From the NCBI GenBank assembly GCA_963736455.1, contig CAVTON010000001.1, forward strand, positions 2,790,001 through 2,854,000: a DNA stretch of 64,000 nt, read 5' to 3'. The notes beneath the pieces were generated by a model. The model saw only the letters and a program-made list of their open reading frames with translations, did not search any database and was not told the origin of the DNA. Both the position numbers and the translations under genes were made by a program. This document shows, one piece after another, positions 16,429-24,733 of the stretch (positions are counted from its first letter, which is position 1; each line of letters starts with the position of its first letter). This stretch comes from DAHUXD01 sp963736455. GTDB lineage: Bacteria; Acidobacteriota; Thermoanaerobaculia; UBA5066; Gp7-AA6.

Positions 16429-17354
16429 GCCTTCGCGGAATCCGGACGACGGCGGCGCTGCTCGCCGCGGCGGCGGCCCTGGCGGCCGGATGCACGCGCA
16501 AGGAGAAGCCGCTCGTTCTCTCGGGCTCGGTCGAGGCGCGGGACGTCGAGGTCGGCTCGCTGATGGGCGGGCGCATCGCGAAGGTCCTCGTCGAGGAGGG
16601 GTCCACGGTCGCCGCGGGGCAGCCGATCGTCGAGTTCGAAACGGACCTGATCGATCTCCAGATCGCCCAGCAGCAGGCCCGCGTCGCTCAGTCGCGCGCG
16701 GCGCTCGCCAAGGCCGTCGCCGGCCCGAGGAGCGAAGAGATCGCCCGCGCCCGAGCCTCGGCCCTGAACGCCGAGCGCGAGCGCACCCGGCAGAAGTCGA
16801 TGCTCGATTCGGGCATCGTGGGCAGGCAGTCCTACGACGCCGCGGCGACGGATGCCGAGACCGCGGCGGAGACCCTGCGCGAGCTCGAGCGCGGGACCCG
16901 GCCGGAGGACGTGGACGCGGCGCGCGCGGCCCTGAACGCGGACCAGAAGCAGCTCGACTACCTCCAGCGGCAGCGGAAGGAGACGACCGTCCTCGCCCCG
17001 GCCGCGGGCGTCGTCGAGTCCATGGATCTGCGTCCCGGAGATCTCGTCGGACCCAATCAGCCGGTCGCGAAGATGCTCGAGCCGTCGCAGCTCTGGGTCC
17101 GGGTCTACGTGCCCGAGCCCGAGCTCGGCCGCGTGCGCATGGGACAGAAGGCGGCCGTCCGCGTGGACACGTATCCGAAGCGCGAGTTTCCCGGGCACGT
17201 CGTCGAGATCCGCACGCAGTCCGAGTACACGCCGCGCAACGTCCAGACGCTCGATCAGCGCATGGACCAGGTCTTCGGCGTGAAGGTGCAGATCGACCCC
17301 GCCCCCGAGCTGAAGCCGGGAATGGCCGCGACCGTGCGCCTGTCGGAGCCGTGA
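16425..17354 (+). CDS. HlyD-family membrane fusion lipoprotein (YbhG-like)
   Basis: A 309-residue periplasmic adaptor. It starts with GTG overlapping the TetR stop (GTGA). The N-terminal hydrophobic stretch ends in LAAGC at about residue 23, a lipobox. A biotinyl-lipoyl half motif (GRIAKVLVEEGSTVAAGQPIVEFE), a long alpha-helical hairpin (residues about 70-180) and a beta-barrel (VLAPAAGVVESMDLRPGDLVGPNQPV) follow in standard order. It should link the inner-membrane ABC exporter made by the next two genes to an outer-membrane TolC-type channel, which is not encoded here. Confidence 0.9.
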   Translation: MSLRGIRTTAALLAAAAALAAGCTRKEKPLVLSGSVEARDVEVGSLMGGRIAKVLVEEGSTVAAGQPIVEFETDLIDLQIAQQQARVAQSRAALAKAVAGPRSEEIARARASALNAERERTRQKSMLDSGIVGRQSYDAAATDAETAAETLRELERGTRPEDVDAARAALNADQKQLDYLQRQRKETTVLAPAAGVVESMDLRPGDLVGPNQPVAKMLEPSQLWVRVYVPEPELGRVRMGQKAAVRVDTYPKREFPGHVVEIRTQSEYTPRNVQTLDQRMDQVFGVKVQIDPAPELKPGMAATVRLSEP

Positions 17355-18349
17355 TGTCGGAAGTCTCCCGGGAATACGGGATCGAGGTCGAGGGCGTGTC
17401 GCGCGATTTCGGCAAGTTTCGCGCGCTCGACCGCGTCTCGCTGCGGGTGCCCCGCGGGGAGATCTACGGGCTCCTGGGCCCCAACGGCTCGGGAAAGTCC
17501 ACGCTCATCCGGATCCTCTGCGGACTGCTCGCGCCGACGGAGGGCCGCGCCCGTGTCGACGGCCTCGACGTCGAGACCCGGGGCGAGGACGTCCGGCGGC
17601 GGATCGGATACGTGCCGCAGAAGTTCTCGCTCTACGAGGACCTCACCGTGCTCGAGAACCTCGACTTCTTCGCCTCGGTCTACGGCCTGAAGGGCGCCGA
17701 GCTCGTGGCGCAGCGAGACTGGGCGATCCATCTGACCTCGATCGGCCCGTACCGGGGCCGTCTCGCCGGGCAGCTCTCGGGCGGCTGGAAGCAGCGGCTC
17801 GCGCTCGCCGCCGCCCTGATGCACCGCCCCCGTGTTTTGTTTCTCGACGAGCCGACCGCGGGCATCGATCCCGTGGCGCGGCGGGAGCTCTGGAACCTGC
17901 TCTTCACGCTCGCCGCGGAAGGCGTCACGCTCTTCGTCACGACGCATTACATGGACGAGGCCGAGCGGTGCGGCCGGGTCGCCTACCTCTACCTCTCGAA
18001 GATGCTGGTCGAGGGGACTCCCGACGAGCTGACGAAGCTGCCGGAGGTGACGCCCTCGGGCACGCGGCGCGTCGAGGCGGCGTGCGAGCAGGGGGTGGCC
18101 GCCTTCATGACCGCGGCCAGGGCCCTGCCGTACGTCGAGGACGTCACGATCTTCGGCAATTCTCTTCACCTCCTCGTGCGCTCCGAGATCCCCGAGGACC
18201 AAATCGCGCGCGATCTCGAGAAAGCCGCCGGCGCCCGCGTCGCGATCCGCCCGATCGAGGCTTCGCTCGAGGATGTCTTCGTGCGGCTGACCCGGACCCA
18301 GATCGAACTGAGGGGCGATGCGCCGGTCGTCGCCGGAGCCCCGCGATGA
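17354..18349 (+). CDS. ABC exporter ATP-binding protein (YbhF-like)
   Basis: A 331-residue ATPase with Walker A GPNGSGKST (about residues 40-48), Q-loop in VPQKFSLYEDLTV, signature LSGGWKQR, Walker B VLFLDEPTAGIDP and H-loop TTHYMDEAERC. The C-terminal 90 residues form the extension usual for ABC-2 multidrug or Na+ exporter ATPases. It begins at ATG 17354, overlapping the adaptor's TGA by one base. Only one nucleotide-binding domain is present, so a homodimer is expected, unlike the double-domain YbhF of E. coli. Confidence 0.93.
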   Translation: MSEVSREYGIEVEGVSRDFGKFRALDRVSLRVPRGEIYGLLGPNGSGKSTLIRILCGLLAPTEGRARVDGLDVETRGEDVRRRIGYVPQKFSLYEDLTVLENLDFFASVYGLKGAELVAQRDWAIHLTSIGPYRGRLAGQLSGGWKQRLALAAALMHRPRVLFLDEPTAGIDPVARRELWNLLFTLAAEGVTLFVTTHYMDEAERCGRVAYLYLSKMLVEGTPDELTKLPEVTPSGTRRVEAACEQGVAAFMTAARALPYVEDVTIFGNSLHLLVRSEIPEDQIARDLEKAAGARVAIRPIEASLEDVFVRLTRTQIELRGDAPVVAGAPR

Positions 18350-19452
18350 GGGGATTCATGCCGGTCTTCCGGAAGGAAGCCATGCAGATGCTCCGCGACC
18401 ACGGCACGCTCCGATTCGCGCTCGTGATCCCGGCGTTCCAGCTCGTGCTTTTCGGGCTGATCGACATGAACGTCCGGCACGTCCGGACCGTCGTGTTCGA
18501 CCAGAGCCGGACGGCTCAGAGCCGCGAGCTCCTGAACGATTTCGTCAACACGAGCTACTTCGACATCGTGGCCGAGGCGCCGTCCCGCGCGGCGGTGCGG
18601 GAGTACATCGTGGCCGGGCGCGCCTCGGTCGGGATCGAGATTCCTCCCGACTACGCGCGGCGCCGCCTCAACGGCCAGCCGGCCGACGTGCTCGTGCTGA
18701 TCGACGGCTCCGACTCGACCATCTCGAGCCAGGCGCTGGCCGCCGCCAACGGCGTCGCCTTCGCGCAGTCGATCTCGGAGCTGGCGCAACGGGCCGGTGC
18801 CGCGGATCTCCCGATCCGCACGCATCCCCTCTTCCTCTTCAACCCGGATTCCCGCACGGCGAACCTGCTGATCCCGGGCCTCGTCGCGATCCTGCTGACC
18901 TTCTCGGGCACGCTGCTCGCGGCCTTCGCCATCGTCCGGGAGCGGGAGCGCGGCACGCTCGAGCAGCTCATGGTCACGCCGGCCTCGCCCGTCGCGGTGA
19001 TCCTGGGCAAGCTCCTGCCGTATCTCGTGCTGGCGTTCGGCCAGCTCATCTTCATCCTGCTGCTGATGACTCTCGTCTTCCGCGTGCCGATCCACGGCAG
19101 CCTGCCGCTGCTGCTCGGACTGTCGACGGTCTACCTCTTCGCGCTGCTGTCGCTGGGACTCCTGGTTTCCTCGCGGGCGCGCACGCAGATGGAGGCGATC
19201 CAGCTGGCGCAGGGGTTTCTGCTGCCGTCGATCATGCTGTCGGGCTACATCTTCCCGCTCTCGTCGCTGCCGACGCCGCTGCGGTGGGTCTCGCAGATCC
19301 TGCCGGCAACGCACTTCATCGCGATCGCGCGCGGAATCATCATCCGGGGAGCCTCGTTCGGCGACCTCTGGCGCAGCGTCGTGGCCCTGATCGCCATCGC
19401 CGCGGTGCTGCTCGCGGCATCCACCCGAGCCTTCCACAAGACGATTTCCTGA
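18346..19452 (+). CDS. ABC-2 type exporter permease
   Basis: A 368-residue permease with one N-terminal membrane segment (about residues 20-40), a large periplasmic domain (about 45-170, FDQSRTAQSRELLNDFVNT) and five C-terminal segments. ERERGTLEQLMVTPAS is the cytoplasmic coupling helix of ABC-2 exporters, and LSGYIFPLSSLPTPLRWVSQ is the usual family tail. It overlaps the ATPase gene by four bases (ATGA). A second permease, present in YbhS/YbhR, is missing, so this permease probably works as a homodimer. Confidence 0.92.
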   Translation: MRGFMPVFRKEAMQMLRDHGTLRFALVIPAFQLVLFGLIDMNVRHVRTVVFDQSRTAQSRELLNDFVNTSYFDIVAEAPSRAAVREYIVAGRASVGIEIPPDYARRRLNGQPADVLVLIDGSDSTISSQALAAANGVAFAQSISELAQRAGAADLPIRTHPLFLFNPDSRTANLLIPGLVAILLTFSGTLLAAFAIVRERERGTLEQLMVTPASPVAVILGKLLPYLVLAFGQLIFILLLMTLVFRVPIHGSLPLLLGLSTVYLFALLSLGLLVSSRARTQMEAIQLAQGFLLPSIMLSGYIFPLSSLPTPLRWVSQILPATHFIAIARGIIIRGASFGDLWRSVVALIAIAAVLLAASTRAFHKTIS

Positions 19453-19479
19453 TCGGGGCCCGGCGGCGAATCGGCCGGT

Positions 19480-19842
19480 TCAGTGGATGCTGACGGCGAC
19501 CCCGTTTTCGAAGACCACGGTCTTTCCGACGCTGCGATACGTCCAGGTCTCGCGCGTCCCTCCGTTCGCCATCGTGTCGGTCTGGACGTCGTCGGGCGCG
19601 CCGAGGAGCGAGCGCACCTGGTCGGGCGTCATGTTCTCGGTGACCCCGGCCGCGGACTGGTCGGCCTCGCGCGACACCGCGGCGGCCGCGTCGACCCGCG
19701 CGTCGTTCGCGGCGGCGGCGGCCCCGGCGCGGTGGATGGGATCCTCGGACGAGCCCGCGGGAGCGAGGTTCTTCCCCGCGTACGTCTTCACGAGCCAGGC
19801 GATCACGCCCGCGACAATAAGGAGGGTGAGAAGGCGCTTCAT
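19480..19842 (-). CDS. BamE/SmpA-like small membrane-anchored protein
   Basis: A 120-residue protein with one N-terminal membrane segment (residues 3-19), a low-complexity Ala-rich linker and a C-terminal BamE-like domain: MTPDQVRSLLGAPDDVQTDT, then ETWTYRSVGKTVVFENGVAVSI. This helix-strand order is the SmpA/OmlA fold. No lipobox is seen, so the anchor is probably transmembrane. A paralogue with the same layout is encoded at 56618-57004. It converges with the permease gene (27-bp gap) and is divergent from the glycosylase gene. Confidence 0.7.
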   Translation of the reverse strand: MKRLLTLLIVAGVIAWLVKTYAGKNLAPAGSSEDPIHRAGAAAAANDARVDAAAAVSREADQSAAGVTENMTPDQVRSLLGAPDDVQTDTMANGGTRETWTYRSVGKTVVFENGVAVSIH

Positions 19843-19935
19843 GAGAGATTGGTCTCGATCAGTGTCGCACGGAAGCGCCGGCGGCGGCGCAACATTCGGC
19901 TTCGCGGCGCCGGCGCGTTGAGGTAGAAGACGGCC

Positions 19936-20520
19936 ATGTCCTACTGCAAGTTCTCGCAAGGGCACCCCTGGCATCAGCCGTACCACGACCGGGAGTACGG
20001 GTTTCCGGTCCGCGGGGAAGCGGCCCTGCTCGAGCGCCTGGCGCTCGAGATCAACCAGGCGGGACTCTCCTGGCTGACGATGCTCCAGAAGCGCGAAGGG
20101 CTCCGAAAGGCCTACGCGGGATTCGAGGCCGAGAAGGTCGCGCGGTTCGGCGAGCGCCAGTACGCGCGGCTGCTGAAGGATCCGGGGATCATCCGGAACC
20201 GGCTCAAGATCCGCGCGGTGGCGGAGAACGCGCGGCGGCTTCTCGCGATTCGCGAGTCGCACGGGGGCTTCGCGAAGTGGCTCGAGGCGCACCATCCGCG
20301 CTCTCCGAAGGAATGGGAGCGGCTCTTCCGGGAAACCTTCGTCTTCACGGGCGGAAAAATCGTGCAGGCGTTCCTCATGAGCATCGGCTATCTCCCCGGC
20401 GCCCACGACCGAAGCTGTCCGATCTATCGCAAGGTGCTGAAGAAGAAGCCTTCGTGGGCGACGGCGAAGCCGTCATCCCGAGGAGCGAAGCGACGAGGGA
20501 TCCCTTTGAAGTCTCGTTAG
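19936..20520 (+). CDS. tag: DNA-3-methyladenine glycosylase I
   Basis: A 194-residue TagI enzyme that removes 3-methyladenine from alkylated DNA. The structural zinc site is conserved: Cys4 (MSYC), His17 (QPYHDREYG) and the C-terminal His and Cys in GAHDRSCPIYRKV. EINQAGLSWLTMLQKREGLRKAYAGF is the helix-hairpin-helix core with the catalytic-pocket Glu. The last 20 or so residues (ATAKPSSRGAKRRGIPLKSR) are not family sequence: the frame runs into an intergenic repeat element, which has replaced or extended the natural C-terminus. Confidence 0.92.
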   Translation: MSYCKFSQGHPWHQPYHDREYGFPVRGEAALLERLALEINQAGLSWLTMLQKREGLRKAYAGFEAEKVARFGERQYARLLKDPGIIRNRLKIRAVAENARRLLAIRESHGGFAKWLEAHHPRSPKEWERLFRETFVFTGGKIVQAFLMSIGYLPGAHDRSCPIYRKVLKKKPSWATAKPSSRGAKRRGIPLKSR

Positions 20521-20526
20521 GACTCG

Positions 20527-20630
20527 GAGAGGGATCCCTCGCTGCGCTCGGGATCATTCGGAAAGAGAGGGATCCCTCGCTGCGCTCGGGATCATTCAGA
20601 AAGAGAGGGATCCCTCGCTGCGCTCGGGAT
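20527..20630. repeat. Tandem array of a 38-bp repeat (2.7 copies)
   Basis: Copies at 20527-20564, 20565-20602 and 20603-20630 (partial) share the core GGATCCCTCGCTGCGCTCGG followed by GATCATTC. The first two copies differ at only one or two positions. A diverged inverted copy is visible just upstream inside the 3' end of tag (about 20475-20505). It fills the space between two convergent genes. Similar short intergenic elements are common in GC-rich environmental genomes; no coding function is seen. Confidence 0.8.
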
Positions 20631-20672
20631 GAAACAGTTTGGTCCGGTCAGCGGACCGGACCAAACTGTTTC
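20631..20672. repeat. 19-bp perfect inverted repeat overlapping the M16 peptidase stop
   Basis: Arms at 20631-20649 and 20654-20672 are exact reverse complements around a 4-nt AGCG loop. The right arm encodes the last residues of the M16 peptidase (VKQFGPVR), and the left arm lies past its stop codon, abutting the 38-bp repeats. It would form a strong RNA stem at the end of the peptidase mRNA. There is no T-run. Confidence 0.75.
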
Positions 20673-22033
20673 ACCTGATCCTCGATGACCTTTTTGTCGC
20701 CGACGATCACGATCGTCGCCTTGTCGTCCTGGATGTACTTCTTCGCCATCTCCTGGACCTGCTGCGGCGTCACGGCGTACACGCGCTGGACGTATGTATT
20801 GAGGTAGTCGGCCGGCAGGCCGTTCAGGTCGACGAACTCGAGCTGCCCGATGATTCCCGGACGCGACGAGTTCTGAAGGATGAAGACACCCGCGCGATAG
20901 TTCTGGAACCCCTTCAGCTCCTGCTCCGACGGCGGCTCGGCCTGGAGACGTTCCACCTCGCCGAGGATCTCCTTGATCGCCGGCCCCGTGACGTTCGTGG
21001 TGACGTCGGCCGCCTCGACCCAGTACGCGTCGCGGTAGCGCGTCGAAAGCTGCCCCGCGGGAGAATACGTGTAGCCCTTCTGCTCCCGGATGTTCGAGGT
21101 GATGCGGGACGAGAACGAGCCGCCGAGCAGGACGTTCATCAGGAAGAGCGTGTCCCAGTCGGCCTGCGACGGGTCGATGACCGGAAGGCCGAGGCTGATC
21201 GTGGACTGCACGGCTCCCGGCCGATCCACGATGTAGACGGCCCGGGCGCTCTTCGGCGAGGGAGGCCGCAGGTCGGGAGCGGCGCCCTTCTTCCATCCTG
21301 CAAACGCCTTGCGCACCGCGGCCTCGACCGCCCGGTCGTCGTAGTGTCCGACGACGTAGAGGTGCGAGCGCGCGGCGCCGTAATTCTTGTCGTAGAACCC
21401 GCGCACGTCGGAAAGCGAGTACGACTGGAGCATCGCCTCGGTGGGGAAGAGCCGCCCGTACGGGTGATCGCCGTAGAGCACCGCGCGGAACTTCTCCTGC
21501 GCGAGCGGCTGAGGCTGGCTGCGCGCGATGGAAAGCTGCCGCAGCCGGTCCGCCTTCAGGCGCGCGAGCTCCGAATCGGGAAATCGCGGATGCATCGCGA
21601 CGTCGCCGACGAGGGCGACCATGGCCGGCCCGAACTCCGACAGGACGTCGCCGCCGATCTCGGTGCGGTTCTCGCCCACGGTCACGTCGAGCGAGCCTCC
21701 CATCTTCGCCGCGTCCTCCGCGATCTGCGAGGCGCTTCGCGTGGCCGTGCCCTCCGAGAGCATGTCGCCCGTCAGATCCGCGAGCCAGACCTGCTGCGGA
21801 CCCTCGTTGACGTTGCCGGCGAGCACCGCCAGCCGCACGGTGACCTTGGGAATGGTGCCGTACGGCACGAGCGTGACGGCGAGGCCGTTGGCGAGGGTGA
21901 AGGTCTTTCCCTTCGGGACCGAGAATCCCCTGGGCTTCGCCGGCGCCGGTGGCGCCTGTGGCTCGGCGGGAAGGGAGGCCGTGAGCGCCAACGTCAGCGC
22001 GACGGCAAAGGCGAAGGCGATTCGACTCTTCAT
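20648..22033 (-). CDS. M16 peptidase, non-catalytic partner subunit
   Basis: A 461-residue secreted protein (signal peptide residues 1-24) with two M16 domains. The position of the zinc motif HxxEH reads WLADLTGDMLSEG, so it cannot bind zinc. The C-terminal domain keeps SSRITSNIREQKGYTYS, with the Arg and Tyr that complete the active site of the partner in two-chain M16 enzymes. It follows the catalytic subunit gene after 14 bp, so a heterodimer like the alpha/beta mitochondrial processing peptidase type is expected. A GGAGAG stands before the ATG. Confidence 0.9.
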   Translation of the reverse strand: MKSRIAFAFAVALTLALTASLPAEPQAPPAPAKPRGFSVPKGKTFTLANGLAVTLVPYGTIPKVTVRLAVLAGNVNEGPQQVWLADLTGDMLSEGTATRSASQIAEDAAKMGGSLDVTVGENRTEIGGDVLSEFGPAMVALVGDVAMHPRFPDSELARLKADRLRQLSIARSQPQPLAQEKFRAVLYGDHPYGRLFPTEAMLQSYSLSDVRGFYDKNYGAARSHLYVVGHYDDRAVEAAVRKAFAGWKKGAAPDLRPPSPKSARAVYIVDRPGAVQSTISLGLPVIDPSQADWDTLFLMNVLLGGSFSSRITSNIREQKGYTYSPAGQLSTRYRDAYWVEAADVTTNVTGPAIKEILGEVERLQAEPPSEQELKGFQNYRAGVFILQNSSRPGIIGQLEFVDLNGLPADYLNTYVQRVYAVTPQQVQEMAKKYIQDDKATIVIVGDKKVIEDQVKQFGPVR

Positions 22034-22047
22034 GGTTCTCTCCTGTC

Positions 22048-23454
22048 CTACGACCCGCTCTTCGCCGCCGCCCCGGGCTCGGCCTTCGGCTCGATGAGCA
22101 GGATGGTGCGATTCTCCGGGCGCAGGTACTCCTGCGCGGTCTTCTGGATCAGAGCGGGCGTCACCTTGCGGAACTCGGCCTCGAGGCCGTTCACGCGCGC
22201 CGGATCGTCGTCGAAGAGCGCATACGACGCGAGCAGGTCGGCCTTGCCGAACCCGGCCGTCTGCTCGATCTTGTCGTAGAGGTCCGAGCGCACCTTCACC
22301 AGGGCGCGGTCGAGCGTGGCCTGGTCGACGGGCCTGGTCCGGACCCCGTCGATGACGCCGTCGAACACCGCCAGGATCTGGTCGACGCTCTTGTCCTTGT
22401 CGTAGAAGAGCGAGACGTCCCACAGCGTGGGGCCGTTGATGTTGTACATGTCGCCGAGGCCCGAGTTGATGCCGCCCTGGACGTTGCCGGTCAGGCCGCT
22501 TTTCTGGACGAGGGCCTGGTAGAGCCGGCTGTCCTTGCCCTGGACGAGGATCTCGTCGAGGAGGCCGAGGGCGAAGTACTCCGGCGTGTTGCGCGGCGGC
22601 GCGTGATACCCGATGGCGATCGCGGGCCGCGTCGCGAGGGCGTCGTCCCTGGTCGCCCGCTTCTCGGCGGTCTGACGCGGCTCGGAGATGTCGGGCTTCG
22701 GAGGCAGCTTCGAGGCCGCGATCGGTGCGAAGTATTTCTCGATCCAGGCGTTGGCCTCGGCGGTCTCGAAGTCGCCGGCCACGACGAGGACGGCGTTGTT
22801 CGGAGCATAGAACGTCTTGAAGAACTGCGAGACGTCCTCGAGAGTCGCCGCGTCGAGGTCCTTCAGGTCGCCGTAGAAGTTGTGGGCGTTGTACCAGTTC
22901 GCGTTGGCGTACTGGGGAAGATCGAGCCACGGGAAGCCGCCGTACGCGCGATTGAGGACGTTGACCCGGACCTCGTTCTTGACGACCTCCTGCTGGTTCT
23001 TCAGGTTCTCGCCGGTGATCGCCAGGCCCTTCATCCGGTCGGCCTCCGCCCACAGGGCGGGCTCGAGGGCATGGGAGGGGACCACCTCGAAGTAGTTGGT
23101 GAAGTCGAAGCGCGTCGAGCCGTTCAGGATGCCGCCGTTTGACTGGACGAGCTTGATGAACTCCATCTTGCCGAGGTTCTCGGAGCCCTGGAACATCATG
23201 TGCTCGAAGAGGTGCGCGAAGCCGGTCCGGTCCTTTGGCTCGATCCGGAAACCGATGTTGTAGTAGACCGCGACGACGGCGATCGGAGCGGTCGTGTCGC
23301 GCGAGAGCACGACCTTCAGGCCGTTTCCGAGCTTGCGGTATTCGACCGGAATCTGGAATCCGGCCGGGGGCGGCGGGGCGGGGGCGGCGGCCACGGCCGT
23401 CGCCGCGAGGACTCCGAGGGCGGCGAACACCCGCCACTTCTGGGTGCGTTTCAT
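22048..23454 (-). CDS. M16 zinc metallopeptidase, catalytic subunit
   Basis: A 468-residue secreted peptidase with signal peptide (residues 1-24). The inverted zinc motif HLFEH is at residues 81-85, with the third ligand Glu161 in NQQEVVKNEVRV, at the normal distance of about 76 residues. Typical downstream elements include FFKTFYAPNNAVLVVAGDF. The second domain lacks the RxxxGxxY pair that the neighbouring subunit supplies. It is the first gene of a two-gene operon and is divergent from the hydrolase gene at 23542. The role is probably periplasmic peptide degradation. Confidence 0.92.
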   Translation of the reverse strand: MKRTQKWRVFAALGVLAATAVAAAPAPPPPAGFQIPVEYRKLGNGLKVVLSRDTTAPIAVVAVYYNIGFRIEPKDRTGFAHLFEHMMFQGSENLGKMEFIKLVQSNGGILNGSTRFDFTNYFEVVPSHALEPALWAEADRMKGLAITGENLKNQQEVVKNEVRVNVLNRAYGGFPWLDLPQYANANWYNAHNFYGDLKDLDAATLEDVSQFFKTFYAPNNAVLVVAGDFETAEANAWIEKYFAPIAASKLPPKPDISEPRQTAEKRATRDDALATRPAIAIGYHAPPRNTPEYFALGLLDEILVQGKDSRLYQALVQKSGLTGNVQGGINSGLGDMYNINGPTLWDVSLFYDKDKSVDQILAVFDGVIDGVRTRPVDQATLDRALVKVRSDLYDKIEQTAGFGKADLLASYALFDDDPARVNGLEAEFRKVTPALIQKTAQEYLRPENRTILLIEPKAEPGAAAKSGS

Positions 23455-23541
23455 TGGATCCTCCTCAGTCGTGAACGGCAGAATCTACGGTACGGACGCG
23501 CGAAGGTTTTCGGCTCGTCCCAGAAAGGAGACACTTGGTCC

Positions 23542-24672
23542 GTGGCGGCGAGAATCGGGACGCCGGAAGAGTCCTTTCGCCCGGCCGGGTGGCTTCCCGG
23601 AGCGCACCTCCAGACGATCTGGGGCCGGCTGACCCGTTCCCGCCGCCGGGTGTCGTTTCGCCGGGAGCTCCTCGAGACGCCGGACGGGGACGAGATTGTG
23701 CTGGATCATGTGGAGCCGGCTTTCGTCGCGGCCTCTTCTTCTTTCGACTCCGAGCCCTCGCTGCGCTCGGCCTCAGAGTCGACGCGGCGTTCTCCCGCCG
23801 CGGGCTTTCCCGCCGCGGGTCGGGTTCTCGTGCTCCATGGCCTCGAGGGAAGCTCCTACTCGGTCTACGTCCAGGGGCTTCTGGAGGCGGCCGCCCGGCA
23901 GGGCCTGCGCGGGATAGCCCTCAACTTCCGCTCCTGCGCGCGCGATCCGCGGGATCTCTCGCGCATGCTGCCGAATCGGAGGCCGCGCCTCTACCACTCG
24001 GGTGAAACCGAAGACCTCGACTTCGCGGCGAGGACGCTCGCGGCGCGAGAGCCCGATTCGCCGCTCTACGCCGTCGGCGTCTCGATCGGCGGCAACGTCC
24101 TGCTCAAGTGGCTGGGAGAGCGGCCCGATCAATCCGAGGTCGCGGCGGCCGCGGCCCTCTCGACGCCGTACGACCTTTCGGCGAGCGCCGACCACCTCGA
24201 GAGCGCGGTCGGCCGCCTCTACGTCGCGAGTTTTCTCGGATCCCTTCGCCGTAAGGCGATCGCGGCGGCCGAGAGATTTCCGGAAGCGGCCGCCCGGATC
24301 GACGTGCCTCGGATGCGCCGCGCGCGCTCCTTCCGGGAGTTCGACGACGCCGCCACGGCGCCCCTCCACGGCTTCTTCGGCGCGGACGACTACTATCGCC
24401 GGTCGAGCTCCGTCGCGTTCCTTTCGAGAATCGCGACACCGACGCTCTGCATCTCCTCGGAGGATGATCCGTTCCTGCCGGCGGCATCGCTCGTTCGGGC
24501 GCGCGCCGAGATGCCCGCGCCGGTCGAGCTCCGCGTCACTCGCCGCGGCGGCCACATCGGATTCGTGGCCGGCTCCCTTCCCTGGCGGCCCTCCTATTGG
24601 GCCGAGGAGACGGCGATCGAGTGGCTGGCTCGGCGCGACGGCGAACGCAAAAAAAGGCCGGGGAGCGGCTGA
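23542..24672 (+). CDS. Alpha/beta hydrolase of the YheT family
   Basis: A 376-residue hydrolase. The N-terminal LPGAHLQTIWGRLTR is the YheT/COG0429 signature. LHGLEGSSYSVYVQGLL holds the oxyanion region, VGVSIGGNVLLKWLGE holds the nucleophile Ser, SSEDDPFLPA the Asp and RGGHIGFV the His. The start is GTG 23542 with AAAGGAG upstream. Residues about 58-88 (SSSFDSEPSLRSASESTRRS and following) are an unusual Ser/Arg-rich insertion whose DNA contains CCCTCGCTGCGCTCGG, the core of the 38-bp intergenic repeat. The substrate is probably a fatty ester. Confidence 0.88.
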   Translation: MAARIGTPEESFRPAGWLPGAHLQTIWGRLTRSRRRVSFRRELLETPDGDEIVLDHVEPAFVAASSSFDSEPSLRSASESTRRSPAAGFPAAGRVLVLHGLEGSSYSVYVQGLLEAAARQGLRGIALNFRSCARDPRDLSRMLPNRRPRLYHSGETEDLDFAARTLAAREPDSPLYAVGVSIGGNVLLKWLGERPDQSEVAAAAALSTPYDLSASADHLESAVGRLYVASFLGSLRRKAIAAAERFPEAAARIDVPRMRRARSFREFDDAATAPLHGFFGADDYYRRSSSVAFLSRIATPTLCISSEDDPFLPAASLVRARAEMPAPVELRVTRRGGHIGFVAGSLPWRPSYWAEETAIEWLARRDGERKKRPGSG

Positions 24673-24686
24673 TCCGCTCCGCCGGC
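24649..24686 (-). terminator. Rho-independent terminator for the exported protein at 24734
   Basis: On the minus strand a GC-rich interrupted stem (GCCGG and GGAGCGG pairing with CCGCTCC and CCGGC) is followed by seven T residues (24655-24649). It lies 48 bp past the stop of the 24734-25087 gene and overlaps the last codons of the convergent YheT-family gene. Confidence 0.8.
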
Positions 24687-24733
24687 TCTCGAGTTGCTCA
24701 GAAAATCCTGCTGCGGCTCGCGAGACGCGAGGC

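Noticed and set aside
15799..19452. Considered as a novel defence or toxin-export system.
   Set aside because: All four genes match the known TetR-HlyD-ABC-ABC2 drug efflux arrangement.
20540..20640. Repeat units were considered as a CRISPR array.
   Set aside because: The units are directly adjacent with no unique spacers, only 2.7 copies, and no cas genes are present.
24673..24733. Considered as a bidirectional terminator for the YheT-family gene and the exported protein gene.
   Set aside because: Only the minus strand has a T-run after the stem; the plus strand has none.
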